From the NCBI GenBank assembly GCA_043779285.1, contig JAYWEL010000151.1, positions 1 through 22,406 of the forward strand: 22,406 nt of DNA. Reading direction: 5' to 3'. How positions within the stretch are numbered: the stretch's first letter is position 1; each line of letters opens with the position of its first letter. Below the pieces are notes generated by a model that ran no database searches, was not told the DNA's origin, and saw nothing but the letters and a program-made list of their open reading frames with translations. A program made the position numbers and the translations under genes. Of this stretch, positions 7,609 through 18,400 are shown piece by piece. The DNA comes from MGR-bin208 sp043779285. Lineage in GTDB: Bacteria; Bacteroidota; Bacteroidia; Chitinophagales; Chitinophagaceae.

Positions 7609-10212
7609 ATGAAGAAATTACTCTCAACTATATTTTTTGCTCTTTTATTTTGCTCACCTGTTTTTGCAGCACACATTACCGGAGGAGAGATTCTTTATTC
7701 TTACATCCAACAATTACCAAACGGCAATCATCAATACAGAATTACACTAAAACTATATAGAGACTGTTTTTCAACCGGAGCTCCATTAGATGCTAATGCA
7801 CCCATTTCAATATTTCAAAACGGTTCTAATTCATCCGTTTGGGCAAGTACAATTCCATTATCAAATGTAGAAACATTAAACCTGGGTACTCCGGGACCCT
7901 GTATTACAAATGCACCGATAGTGTGCTATCAGGTAGGCTATTATAATTTTACAGTTGACCTTCCGCCAACTGCATTTGGGTATACCGTTACCTATCAACG
8001 TTGTTGCCGTATAAGTGGAATAAATAATATTTTAAGTTCGGGACAAACAGGTGCCACATTTACGGCACAAATTCCGGGCACTAATTTAATTGCAAACGCC
8101 CCTGTAAATAATAGTGCAAAATTTATCGGTGCCGACACAGTGATTGTTTGTTCAAATTATAATCTTGTATATAATTTTGGGGCAATCGATGCGGACGGAG
8201 ACATTTTGAGATATTCATTTTGTGATGCATTTGAAGGTGCCAATACCACTATTCCAAATCCAAATCCTCCACCCTCACCTCCATATAATTCTGTTTCATA
8301 TGCTTTCCCTTTCAGTTCATCTGCTCCACTTGGTTCATTAGTAAAAATAAACCCTGTAACCGGCTTAGTAAGTGGAATAGGACCGGCTCCCGGAATTTAT
8401 GTGTTAACAGTTTGTGTTGATGAATATCGGAATGGAATCAAGATTGCAACACAACGAAAGGACTTACAAATAAAAGTAGCAGACTGTACCATTGCAGCCG
8501 CAGATTTAAAACCAGAATATATAACCTGTGATGGATTTAATCTTTCTTTTTCCAATTCATCAAACAGCCCATTGATAAAAACTTATTTCTGGGATTTTGG
8601 AGTAAAAAATATGACTTCAGATACATCTACTCTTTCCAATCCAACTTTTAATTTTCCGGATACTGGCATCTATGTTGTTAAATTGGTAACCAACAGAAAT
8701 CAGGACTGTTCAGACTCAACAACCGCTTTAGCTAAAATTTATCCAGGTTTTTTTCCAGGCCTTTCTTCTGCTGGTGTTTGTGTAACTAACCCCACCAGTT
8801 TTTTTGACAATACACTTACAGATTATGGTTTGGTGGATTCATGGGTGTGGGATTTTGGAGATTTATCAACCACTTCAGATACATCCAAATTAAAGAATCC
8901 TACTTATAAATATGCACAACCCGGAAATAAAAAAGTACAATTAACGGTGTCCAATAGTAAAGGTTGTATCAAAACAATTACACAAGACATTTTAATAATA
9001 GACAAACCAATTATAAATCTGGCATTCAAGGATACTTTATTATGTGGCGATTCTGTCAGGTTGCAGGCAACCGGCAATGGTATTTTTAACTGGTCTCCAT
9101 TACAAAATATCATCGACCCAGCTACTGCCACTCCTTTGGTATTCCCGCCAACTAATCGAAAATATTTTGTGGAATTAAATGATAACGGTTGTATCAATAA
9201 AGACTCGGTAAATGTCCGGGTTTTGCAAACGATTTCTTTAATTCCCCGATCTGATACAGTCATTTGTCAGACAGATCCGGTACAATTAAGTGTTGTTTCA
9301 ACCGGGCTTCAATACAGTTGGTCTCCGGCAGCATCTTTAAATAATTCTACTTTAAAAAATCCGATTGCCCGTCCATTAGTCAATACCACCTACATGGTTA
9401 CTGCATTTGTGGGTAGATGCAGAGCAAATGCGCAGCTCAATGTAAGAGTTGTTCCATACCCATTGGCTTTTGCTGGCAGAGACACCATAATCTGTAATAA
9501 TTCAACAGCACAACTAAATGGGTCTTTAACAGGTAGTTCATTCTCCTGGTCTCCCATTGTTTCTTTAAATGATTTTCGGATTTTAAATCCCATTGCAAGA
9601 CCACCCAATACAACTCAATATATATTAACGGTAAGAGATACTATTGGTTGTCCGAAACCTGGCAGAGATACTGTTATAGTTTTTGTACAACCGAAAGTAA
9701 ATGCCTATGCAGGAATAGATACGACTGTAATTGTCGGCCAGCCATTACAGTTGAATGCAAGTGGTGGTGATGCTTTTTTATGGACTCCATCGACCGGTTT
9801 ATCGGCAACAAATATTGCTAATCCAATTGCAATATTAAACAGTACAATTGATAGTATTCGTTATATAGTATTTGTGAAAGATGAAACGGGCTGTACAGAT
9901 TCAGCAGTAATTTTTGTACGCGTTTTTAAAACCAAGCCAGACATATTTGTCCCTACTGCATTTACACCAAATGGGGATGGCAAAAATGATGTCTTCCGGC
10001 TAATTGCTGCCGGTATAAAAATCATCCATTATTTCCGGATATATAACCGATGGGGTCAATTAGTTTTCAGTACAACAAATGACAGTAAAGGTTGGAATGG
10101 AAAAATAAATGGAAAAGATCAACCAACCGGTACATTTGTTTGGATTGTATATGGTGTAGATTATTTAGACAAACCTTTTTTCAAAAAAGGTACGGTAACA
10201 TTGATTAGATGA
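7609..10212 (+). CDS. secreted multidomain protein with T9SS type B (CHU_C) sorting domain
   Basis: This 867-residue protein is a likely T9SS cargo, exported across the outer membrane and attached to or released from the cell surface. It has a signal peptide (residues 1-21, ending CSPVFA), the N-terminal region starting AHITGGEILY that is common in this protein class, two PKD-like domains (WDFG at Trp328 and Trp414), four Ig-like modules with W(S/T)P signatures at Trp495, 571, 647 and 725, and a C-terminal gliding-motility/T9SS type B domain (about 780-867: FVPTAFTPNGDG, IYNRWGQLVF, WNGKINGK, PTGTFVW). The modules carry conserved Cys pairs (DTxxC..GC), suggesting disulfides. The ATG at 7609 is chosen over the TTG at 7585 because it starts the signal peptide. 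It follows the hydrolase by 20 bases and is probably co-transcribed. No enzymatic domain is visible; an adhesin or matrix role is a guess. Confidence 0.92.
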   Translation: MKKLLSTIFFALLFCSPVFAAHITGGEILYSYIQQLPNGNHQYRITLKLYRDCFSTGAPLDANAPISIFQNGSNSSVWASTIPLSNVETLNLGTPGPCITNAPIVCYQVGYYNFTVDLPPTAFGYTVTYQRCCRISGINNILSSGQTGATFTAQIPGTNLIANAPVNNSAKFIGADTVIVCSNYNLVYNFGAIDADGDILRYSFCDAFEGANTTIPNPNPPPSPPYNSVSYAFPFSSSAPLGSLVKINPVTGLVSGIGPAPGIYVLTVCVDEYRNGIKIATQRKDLQIKVADCTIAAADLKPEYITCDGFNLSFSNSSNSPLIKTYFWDFGVKNMTSDTSTLSNPTFNFPDTGIYVVKLVTNRNQDCSDSTTALAKIYPGFFPGLSSAGVCVTNPTSFFDNTLTDYGLVDSWVWDFGDLSTTSDTSKLKNPTYKYAQPGNKKVQLTVSNSKGCIKTITQDILIIDKPIINLAFKDTLLCGDSVRLQATGNGIFNWSPLQNIIDPATATPLVFPPTNRKYFVELNDNGCINKDSVNVRVLQTISLIPRSDTVICQTDPVQLSVVSTGLQYSWSPAASLNNSTLKNPIARPLVNTTYMVTAFVGRCRANAQLNVRVVPYPLAFAGRDTIICNNSTAQLNGSLTGSSFSWSPIVSLNDFRILNPIARPPNTTQYILTVRDTIGCPKPGRDTVIVFVQPKVNAYAGIDTTVIVGQPLQLNASGGDAFLWTPSTGLSATNIANPIAILNSTIDSIRYIVFVKDETGCTDSAVIFVRVFKTKPDIFVPTAFTPNGDGKNDVFRLIAAGIKIIHYFRIYNRWGQLVFSTTNDSKGWNGKINGKDQPTGTFVWIVYGVDYLDKPFFKKGTVTLIR

Positions 10213-10249
10213 TAAAAATTAAAACTGCCAATTTTTTATTCCCGTTCTA

Positions 10250-10257
10250 TATCTTCG
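10250..10257 (+). promoter_or_regulatory. possible -7 box of the SDR gene
   Basis: TATCTTCG matches TAnnTTTG with one substitution (C for T), 24 bases before the ATG at 10282. No clear TTG -33 box lies 17-23 bases upstream, so this is weak. Confidence 0.35.
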
Positions 10258-10281
10258 TTTAAATAAATTTTCAACTTACTT

Positions 10282-11058
10282 ATGTCAAATATAGTTTTCA
10301 TAACAGGTGCTACTGCCGGATTCGGAAAAGCTTGTGCAGAAAAATTTGCGTCTCACGGATTTGATCTTATTTTAAATGGAAGAAGAGAAGATAGGTTGGA
10401 GGAATTAAAGTTGAATCTGGAGAATCGTTTCAATATTGCAATCTTAGTAGCTCCGTTTGATGTTAGGGATAAAGAATCGGTATTTAATGCAGTTGAAAAA
10501 CTTCCCGAAGAATGGAGGAAAATAAATATCCTGATTAATAATGCTGGCCTGGCTTTGGGCCGTGACCATTTCGATGATGGCAATCTGGAAGATTGGGATA
10601 ATATGATTGATACTAATGTAAAAGGATTGCTTTATGTAAGCAAGGCACTGATACCCTTATTAATTCATACTACAGATACGGCGAATCCATCCCTTATCAT
10701 TAACATGGGGTCAGTTGCTGGTAAAGAAGTTTATGAAAAAGGAAATGTTTATTGCGCTTCGAAATATGCCGTAGATGCTATTTCAAAATCGATGCGGATA
10801 GATTTATTAAAACATGGTATCAAAGTGACTGCCATTCATCCCGGAGCTGCAGATACTGAATTCTCAATTGTACGGTTTAAGGGTGATGAAGCAACAGCCA
10901 ATTCAATTTATAATGGACTAACTCCATTGCTGGCAAATGATATTGCAGATGCGGTTTATTATTGTTCCACTTTACCAGCACATGTATGTATCAATGAATT
11001 GATTATTACCTGTACGCAGCAAGCCAATGCCATTTATTTCAACCGTGATGCAAGTTGA
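10282..11058 (+). CDS. short-chain dehydrogenase/reductase, YdfG-like
   Basis: This 258-residue classical SDR has the Rossmann cofactor motif TGATAGFG (residues 8-15), an Arg pair after beta-2 (NGRRED) that favours NADP(H), the NNAGLA motif and the catalytic Ser144, Tyr157 and Lys161 (SVAG.. YCASK). The C-terminal AIHPGAADTEFS segment follows. The overall pattern resembles YdfG-type NADP-dependent 3-hydroxy acid/L-allo-threonine dehydrogenases, but substrate cannot be read from sequence. It is preceded by a 69-base gap after the CHU_C gene and has a weak -7 box of its own; it appears monocistronic. Nothing is missing or truncated. Confidence 0.93.
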   Translation: MSNIVFITGATAGFGKACAEKFASHGFDLILNGRREDRLEELKLNLENRFNIAILVAPFDVRDKESVFNAVEKLPEEWRKINILINNAGLALGRDHFDDGNLEDWDNMIDTNVKGLLYVSKALIPLLIHTTDTANPSLIINMGSVAGKEVYEKGNVYCASKYAVDAISKSMRIDLLKHGIKVTAIHPGAADTEFSIVRFKGDEATANSIYNGLTPLLANDIADAVYYCSTLPAHVCINELIITCTQQANAIYFNRDAS

Positions 11059-11289
11059 TACAAATCAACTTAACATTTTAGTTTATTTTTCTATTCTTTA
11101 TTGAACTAATTTTCCTCCCGAAAGAGAAATCGAGTACTTGTTCGTGATTCTTAATCTCCCCAATCCGTATTTACCCTACGAAACATTACTGTTGATAAGT
11201 AACTGAGATTAAAGCTTTTAAATCTGATTAATGTATTGTATTTTCATATCCGGATCCGATTATTGTTTACGTACAAAACGTTTCAACCC

Positions 11290-11763
11290 ATGAAAAAACC
11301 ATTCTTCATCATTGCAGCTATTCTGCTGTTTTCTATTCAAAAAATTTCAGCTCAAGGAAATAGTGTAAAAATTTCAAATACCAGTGCTTTCTTTATTCAA
11401 CAACAAGCAGACAGCATAAAAACAATTTATGAGAACAAAGGATTTGTTCTTTTAAAAGAAGCCCCCTTAAAAATGGAAAGCCAGTATGAAATGCCTGTTA
11501 TTGTGCCGTTGAATGAAGGAACTTTTTATGAGTTTGTATTTATCGGAGAATATACCTCAAAACTGTATGAAGTAAGAATGTATGACTGGGATGAGAAGAT
11601 GGTTGTTTATCTGAAAAAACAATGGGGTGATGTTGATGGAAATATCATCGACTATTCATACATACCCAAAAAATCTGAAATGCACATGATCAAACCGATT
11701 CAGGTAAATAAAAAGAAAAAAATACTGGATGGCTATGTAATGCTTTTCAAAAAAGTAAAATAA
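11290..11763 (+). CDS. small secreted protein of unknown function
   Basis: I do not recognise the family. The 157-residue product has a clear signal peptide (MKKPFFIIAA.., likely cut after KISAQ at residue 22), so it goes to the periplasm or beyond; there is no lipobox and no T9SS C-terminal domain. The mature part is about 135 residues, mixed charge, with a mid-region rich in aromatic residues (EFVFIGEY, YEVRMYDWDE) suggesting a small beta-rich fold and a Lys-rich tail. The ATG at 11290 is chosen over 11236 because it begins the signal peptide. It stands alone: 231 bases from the SDR gene and followed by a terminator at 11783-11812. Confidence 0.75.
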   Translation: MKKPFFIIAAILLFSIQKISAQGNSVKISNTSAFFIQQQADSIKTIYENKGFVLLKEAPLKMESQYEMPVIVPLNEGTFYEFVFIGEYTSKLYEVRMYDWDEKMVVYLKKQWGDVDGNIIDYSYIPKKSEMHMIKPIQVNKKKKILDGYVMLFKKVK

Positions 11764-11782
11764 TAACCCATACTCTAATAAT

Positions 11783-11812
11783 AAAAGATCCGTTCAAAAG
11801 ACGGATTTTTTT
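11783..11812 (+). terminator. intrinsic terminator after the small secreted protein
   Basis: ATCCGT at 11788-11793 pairs with ACGGAT at 11801-11806 around a 7-base loop; A/T pairs extend the stem outward and a run of seven T follows (11806-11812). It starts 19 bases after the stop codon at 11763. Confidence 0.8.
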
Positions 11813-11856
11813 ATGTCCCTTATTGTAAGCTCATAATAATCCTTAACTTACATTTA

Positions 11857-11981
11857 ATACCGCTTATAAACAGTAAATAGTCTAATGCGCTTTTCTGCGG
11901 TATAATACCATCTAAGATTTACACATAGTCCCTGCCCGTCCGGTCAGGCGGGCGTTGGACTATTTAGTAAATCAAGATGGT
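11857..11981. repeat. nested palindromic element with GC-rich core
   Basis: Two hairpins lie side by side. The first pairs 11857-11863 with 11897-11903 (7 bp). The second, 11907-11981, is an interrupted 75-base stem: ACCATCT with AGATGGT (11907-11913/11975-11981), GATTTAC with GTAAATC (11916-11922/11967-11973), ATAGTCC with GGACTAT (11925-11931/11957-11963) and a core GCCCG with CGGGC (11934-11938/11949-11953). The 24-base core at 11931-11954 is 20/24 G+C inside a roughly 30% G+C flank. TAAATAGTC at 11874-11882 also matches GACTATTTA at 11958-11966, giving an alternative pairing. This looks like a REP- or MITE-type intergenic element, though an RNA structure in the leader of the gene at 11996 is possible. 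No coding capacity is seen. Confidence 0.65.
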
Positions 11982-11995
11982 TTAAAATAAAACAC

Positions 11996-12331
11996 ATGTC
12001 ACTATTGCCCTTTAATTTTATCGTCATCGCTGGGTTATACATGTTAGTTTTCGGGATTTTTACATTATTCTTCCCTCCTAAATTCAACAACGTCTATTAT
12101 GGAGTTATAACAAAGTGGACATCATTAAATCTGGATTCCTGGAAGGATGGACAAAAAATTTTTGCATATAGTTATTTATGCATTGGCCTTTTATTTTTAA
12201 CACTTGGATTCTTTAAAGTGCAACTGACCGCACATGGTTTTATATTTGTTTTATTGATTATCGTTTTGCATAAGTTTTCCATTTTTCTGGTTGACAAAAA
12301 ACTTGCAGCAAAATATGGTGACAAGGTTTGA
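11996..12331 (+). CDS. small three-helix membrane protein, possibly SdpI-like
   Basis: This 111-residue protein has three hydrophobic segments at about 5-27, 55-73 and 80-98. Between the first and second is a polar stretch with YYGVITKWTS and a following DSWKDGQKIFAYS. The pattern of a YG..T..S..N...W segment followed by a membrane helix recalls the SdpI/YhfL family (immunity or growth-related membrane proteins), but the match is by eye and weak. It sits 14 bases after the palindromic element and converges on sprA with a 72-base gap lacking an obvious terminator hairpin. No promoter box is evident immediately upstream. Function is unknown. Confidence 0.65.
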   Translation: MSLLPFNFIVIAGLYMLVFGIFTLFFPPKFNNVYYGVITKWTSLNLDSWKDGQKIFAYSYLCIGLLFLTLGFFKVQLTAHGFIFVLLIIVLHKFSIFLVDKKLAAKYGDKV

Positions 12332-12403
12332 ATTAACTCTTTTCTTTTATTACATTATTACAAACTTCTTTCAGGGAAAAAATCTACAAAATCAGCTACC
12401 TAA

Positions 12404-15400
12404 TTATTGCGCCAAAGAAATCCTGATTTGTAAACCACCCCGTGTATTGGTGACAGGTGCCGTTGTTGCAACTTTTGGATCTACCCTGTTCTGCTCAAAG
12501 AATAGTTTCAGGTTTATTTTGCTGTTCAACACATAATCTATTGATGGAGAAATACGCATGACCCGCTGGCCGGCTGTTCCAAACGAACTTTGCTGATCCA
12601 GTTTGCTGTTGGCTGTTGCATCATCACGGATGCTGAAATCAAATTTGAATGTAACATCATTATCCAGCTTCATTCCATTCTTTCCTATTTTGATATTCTT
12701 AATAATAGGTACTCCTTTTTTACGCCAGTTCATGCTTATTACAAATTCGGTAGAACGGTTTTCAGCTAATTGATAATCGATCAGACTCAAACTTAATTGT
12801 CTTGATTTTTTATACTCTGCCCGAACGGTAAGCTGATTGGTAAATGTCATATCCAATTCAAGTAATGGACTGAATTGCTCACTGATGGTAATGTTTGGTA
12901 CCAGAAAAAATGGGATATAATTACCGGTCAATGTATCGCGGAAAAAAGGATAGGATACTTTGAACGGATCCTGAAATAGTAAAGCAGTATTAAAACTATT
13001 CATACTCAGGTTGCTTTGATAGCCATGCCGTATGGTAAAGTTTGTAAATATCTTTTCCAATGCTTTCATTTTCGACAACCCACTATAGCTGATATTCCAA
13101 TTCGGTTTAGGTATCAAACCCGAAAAAGGATTGGACCGTATATTTGGATTGGCGTTTTTTATTAAACTGATCGTAGCCGGATCCTTATTGGTATATGCCG
13201 CCAGAAAAGCCGGAATTACTACATCCTGTGCATATCGGCCATACCCTTTATAATATCCATCAGATCCAGCAATGGGGTTTGGTCCATTGTAATCATTGGC
13301 CTTACCCAGACGCTGAGATAAAATAAGCCGGTTGGATTGGAACGTTTTAAATGTTTCAGAAATCTGATTCGGATCGAATGGTTCAAACAGGGTTTGAAAA
13401 GCGATATAGCTGATACTGAAACTACCCATGGCATAAGGGTTCAATCTTGTAAGACCTGAGAAGCCGGTTGTGTCTTTATATAATTCTGAATACTGTTTAT
13501 CAAATGATTTATCCAATGTAATGTCAATATTAAAATCACGGAAAGGACTTACCTGTGCCGTAATATTTAATCGCTGATTTAATCGTTGTCGAATCATGGA
13601 TGTAAATAAAGAATCGGTGCTCAGCAATCCCCTGCTTCCTATTTTATTTATCCAGTTTGTATCGGGTTGATACCCAAAAAGAAAATTAAATCCGGGCTCG
13701 CTACTTCTCCAGTTTCTGCCTAATATGCTGGTACTATCCATATAACCGGGCAATGTAGTACCCAAATCCTCGGTATATTGTATGCCAATTCTTTTTACAG
13801 ACGTAAGAATATTGCCGAAAAATTTCGGAACAGCTCCCCACTCTTTTATTTCCTTCGGATTCTTTTCTTTTTTTGCAATTCCTTTTGCCGAATCTTTTGC
13901 AGCCGATTGATTTTTTGCTTGTTTTGGAACAACAGCGTTTTGCACATTTAATCCTCTTAAAAATTTAAACTTGCTATACAACTGATCAAAATTAAAGTCG
14001 CTGGTCAAACTGGTTGTTTGTCCATTCATCAATATATTACCCTGTGGTTTAGCAACTAAAGAAGCGGCTGTCCAATCGTATTTGGCTACATAATTTGCAC
14101 GTAGAGTGGTCCAGTCAATTAATGGAATTTTTTTCGTCGGGAAATTATAAGACAAACTTGCATCGTGATGATAATTTATATTCCGCCCCCCTTTGAAAAA
14201 ATTATTGTTTAAGATATCTTTTTTCTCTCGGGTATCAATTCTACCGGCGGGTTCATCAACACGGGAATTATTAATAGCATTTAAATCAAGGGTCATCGAC
14301 CTGGTCAGATCCCAACGAAGAGAATAAAAACGATCAATGGTAAAATACTTGTCATAAGTTTCTGGAACTTTAAAAGGTCCGCCACCTACATTTTTTGGAG
14401 CAATTGCACCAAACTGCCTGAAAGCATCTGCTTTAATAGAAACCAATGAAGGGATATAGTTAAAATTTAAATCCTTAATCAAAGCAAACCATGGAGACTT
14501 GGTTTTGATAATATTTTTGAAAGGTTCAAAAAATCTTGTTCGTGGAGCATAATTATATGCAATCGCACTTCTTGTTCTTTTTATTTCATCGCTTTCAACT
14601 AAAGGGCTATGATGCGCAATTTCAGTAAAAGAATAGTTCAACGATATATTGGATATATCCCAAGGCATCGAAGGCTTATCATTTGTTTTATTCTTTTTTA
14701 CATTGGTTAAATTAAATGTTTTGATAGTTGTAACATCTACCGCATCATTTAAAACAGAATCTTTTTTATTGCCCGGCAATAATCTTATTTTTTCTTTTAA
14801 TTTAACATCCAAATCATACGGATCATATTCCGGTGTACTAGATGTTCGGCTAATGCCTGCATACATGGGTATTTGCAAACCGGCTTCTTTAGGCAATAGT
14901 TTTCCCAGTTCAAGATTTGATGCAATATCAAACTGATAATAATCTTCGCGGCTCCGTTCATTTACTTTTTGTTCTAATGTACCAAAACCGCTTGATCGGA
15001 TATTTCCGGCAACAGAAATATTTCCAAGGTCGGCAAGGTTTAAATCCACTCTACCTACAGCAGCCCATCCGCCTTCTTCATCTAAACTTGATAATCGAAG
15101 TTCATTGAACCAAACTTCGGCAAATGCGGTTTCTATTTTATCATTTTGTACGGCCAGCAAAATCCCTCTTACTTCACCCAGATTCGGGTTTCCCAATATC
15201 GAATAAGCACGGCCATCTGATTTTTTTTCCTGATAATATTTTGATGGAGAAACAGCATTCTTGTTTCTCCGGATTTTCAATTCATTTAATTCAGACATAT
15301 TGAAATCTAAATTATTAGCCAGAGGCCATATTTCTAATGAATCCTTTGCACCAAAAGGCGTCACCTTCAACGGAATTTTTACTTCATAATAATTGCTAAC

Positions 15401-18400
15401 GAAATCACTACCAATCCGAACAACTGCATTTAATACATTATCAGCAATTACCTGATATCCCGGAACTGATTCGGCATGAATAAACATTTCCAGTTTCCCA
15501 TATTGCCGAAGATCCAGGTTCATTGTTTTAAAAACACCCCTCGCCTGGCTGTTCAATAAATTATTGTATCGAAGACTTAAGGATTGCTCGTTTTGCAATA
15601 ATTGAATATTATTATTACTCAATTGCTGCTGACGTTCAATTCCCGGAGAAACCATATATCGGATTGGCTGTCGTTGATCGTTTTCTTCCAGATTGACAGC
15701 AGATACATTCATCATGGTCGGATCGTTTGCCGGAAGTGGCAATACATTTCCAATCGTATCTATTTCATATGTAAATTTTCTCCATTGGTTCCTAATCAAC
15801 TCCAATTTACCAAAACGGGCAACCACCGTGTCTTCGAAACCGGTTAAAAACATCCGCATGAAACGGATTGACTTAAAGTCGGGGATATTACCCACTTTTG
15901 ATTGATAACCACTAATCGGAATCCGGAACAAGTACCAACTTTCATTTCTTTGTGATCCATCAGCCAAACTTACCTTGACGGTTCTTTTGTCGGTAATAAA
16001 ATTATTACCTACCTGCATGTTTGGTTTTAATTCAACCCGGTATTGAAAATATTCTTCTATTTCATTTAAGGTATTATCTCTGTTTAATTCTTCCTGATCG
16101 GGATATAAAGTAAATGCATTGGTGAACTGATCGTTTGCAGTTGATACCGGAGAATTTCCTTGCGGATTATTAATATGTTTATACCGTTGTAAGATTCCAG
16201 CATTCAGTTGGTCAAAAGCCGCATCCCGATATGCTTGAAAATTATCGCCGGATGGATCTGTTAAGGCTTTTTGAAATGCCGATGAAGTAACTCCAAAATT
16301 ACTAGCCAACCGGTTTAGATATGGAGTAAACTTTTGTCTCTCCAGAGAATCGGTTAATCCATCAAAACCAACATCCTGGTAAGGCCTGTCTGCCGGATCA
16401 TTCGTAAATGCGGTAGTTACCTGTATCGGATTTGAAGGAACTCTTCCCCAAACTGTTGAAGTATCTAACAATGCAGGAAAACGGGGTGTAGGCAAGCCAT
16501 TTTCAAATAAACGTTTCCCATCTTTTAAAAGATCTTCCGAAATATTTCCCAGATCAATATATAATTCTCCTCCACTGCTCAATGGTTTTTTAATAAACGG
16601 ATCCTGCACCCAAAATTCCAGGAACTCCACATTACCTGTTTCAAAATCGGTTTGGTCAATACTTCGTTGAATTCCACCCCATGCTTTTTTTCGATTTAGC
16701 AAATTTCCATTCGCATTTACTCTTCCCACTCTTGTTTCGAAATTATACGGTCCTTTTTCATTTGGATAAAACGCAATATCAAATGTTGTTAAAAGGCCTT
16801 GACCAAGATCGGTAGTTCTTTTCGGAAAGATTTCCTGTTGCAAAACCTGTCTTGTTTCAGGTTTCGAAAGTTCAGGCAAATTACTTTTTAACGGATTATT
16901 CGGATTTCTTTTTTCCTGCAATACTGATTCGATGTTGTACCAGGCAATTTTTGCCCGGTTGTATCCATATTCCAGGTTATTTACCAACTCAGCTTCCGGG
17001 AATAAAATATTGCCGTTGTTATCTTTCGCTTTTTGTGGCGTTGATGCAAGTGACCAGCTTATTAATGGAAAACGCAGATCAATACTGTTTCTAGTTCCTT
17101 CAAAATCATCAATATAAATTACACCGGCTCCACCCTTACCTATTTGTGGCGCATGACCGGGCTTTAAAAATGCTGCTTCGCCATAAGCAGTAATATTCGA
17201 CATGGCTTTGGTTGAATAGAACGGAAGTTTATCCAACCATTTAGTTACACGGGGCACTTCATTTTTATAATCTACATCCACACCAAACATGGTATTACGT
17301 ATCGGGTCATCGCCATAGGTTTGTTTATTGAAAAATGGACGTTCACTTAACCGAACAATTGTACCACCAATACTTAATTTTTTATTGACTAGGTAATCCA
17401 ATCTTAAACCCAAATAATTTTTCTGTTGAATTCCAAATGATGCATTGTTTTCAAATTGAACATTCACCGGCAGACCACCATTAATAATGGCTGGATTAAT
17501 GATCTTTAACGAACCAAGATCATAATTAATCTCGTAATCCAGATTTTCACGCAACACTTGTCCACCTGCCGTTACCGTTACTGATCCGGGAGGAATATTA
17601 AATCCTAATTGATAATCGCTGGTAACTGCCGATTTAGATTTGCCAATAATTTTAAACCGGTTTAGGTTGGCATAGGTTTGTGCAATGGCTTTAATGGTAT
17701 CATACAAAGGATAGAACAAATATTTATTTCGTTGCAGTTGTGTGGTATATAGATAATCCAGGTCGTAGCCAAATGGTTCTAATACCGGAAAAATAATCCG
17801 GCTTTGAGAGGAAATGACTGTGAAGCCTTCTAAAAAGTCAAAAACCCCATCGGGTTGCGGATCGTTTTGATTGTTTAACCGATCCAAATTAACTAAAGAA
17901 ATAATTGGTTGTCCTTTAAATTGGGCAATCACATCATCCGGAGGCATATACCGTTTTTCTCCCAGGCTGGGTTCTTCATACAGCATATCCAATTTAAAAT
18001 CCTGTCTTTCCAATTGGCCAAAACCAACCGAATAAACGTTTTTCATCATCAGGTCCCAGATAGGTAATGCGGGTCGTTGAGAAGTAGCTTTCAGTAATTT
18101 CAAAAACAAAACGTTCTGCGAAGTACCTGTACTATCTGGTGGAACATCCTGCGAGAATTCACCAACCTGGTACACTCTTCCATTGTACGTATATTGGTAT
18201 GCAACACCTAAAACCTCATCAGGCTGTAAGGGTTGATTCAATGAAATAAATCCAATCTGTGGATTAAAATAATAATCCGTCAACTGTAATTTCCGGGCAA
18301 ATGTTTTTTCAAAATCCTGCACCGGTTGCAAACCCAACCCTGTTAATGCACTTTGAACCCTCGTTGAATTACGGTTGGTAGGGTTAGATAGTAATGAACG

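Noticed and set aside
10212..10239. AT-only hairpin (ATAAAAATT / AATTTTTTAT) after the CHU_C gene
   Set aside because: There are no G-C pairs in the stem, so it is unlikely to be an efficient terminator; such pairings are expected in AT-rich gaps.
11247..11258. Overlapping 8-bp palindromes ATCCGGAT and CGGATCCG before the small secreted protein
   Set aside because: Short palindromes of this size occur by chance; no second copy or spacing pattern supports an operator.
12291..12536. Open frame overlapping the end of the small membrane gene and the end of sprA
   Set aside because: It overlaps two better supported genes, shows no signal peptide or family pattern, and is best explained as a shadow frame.
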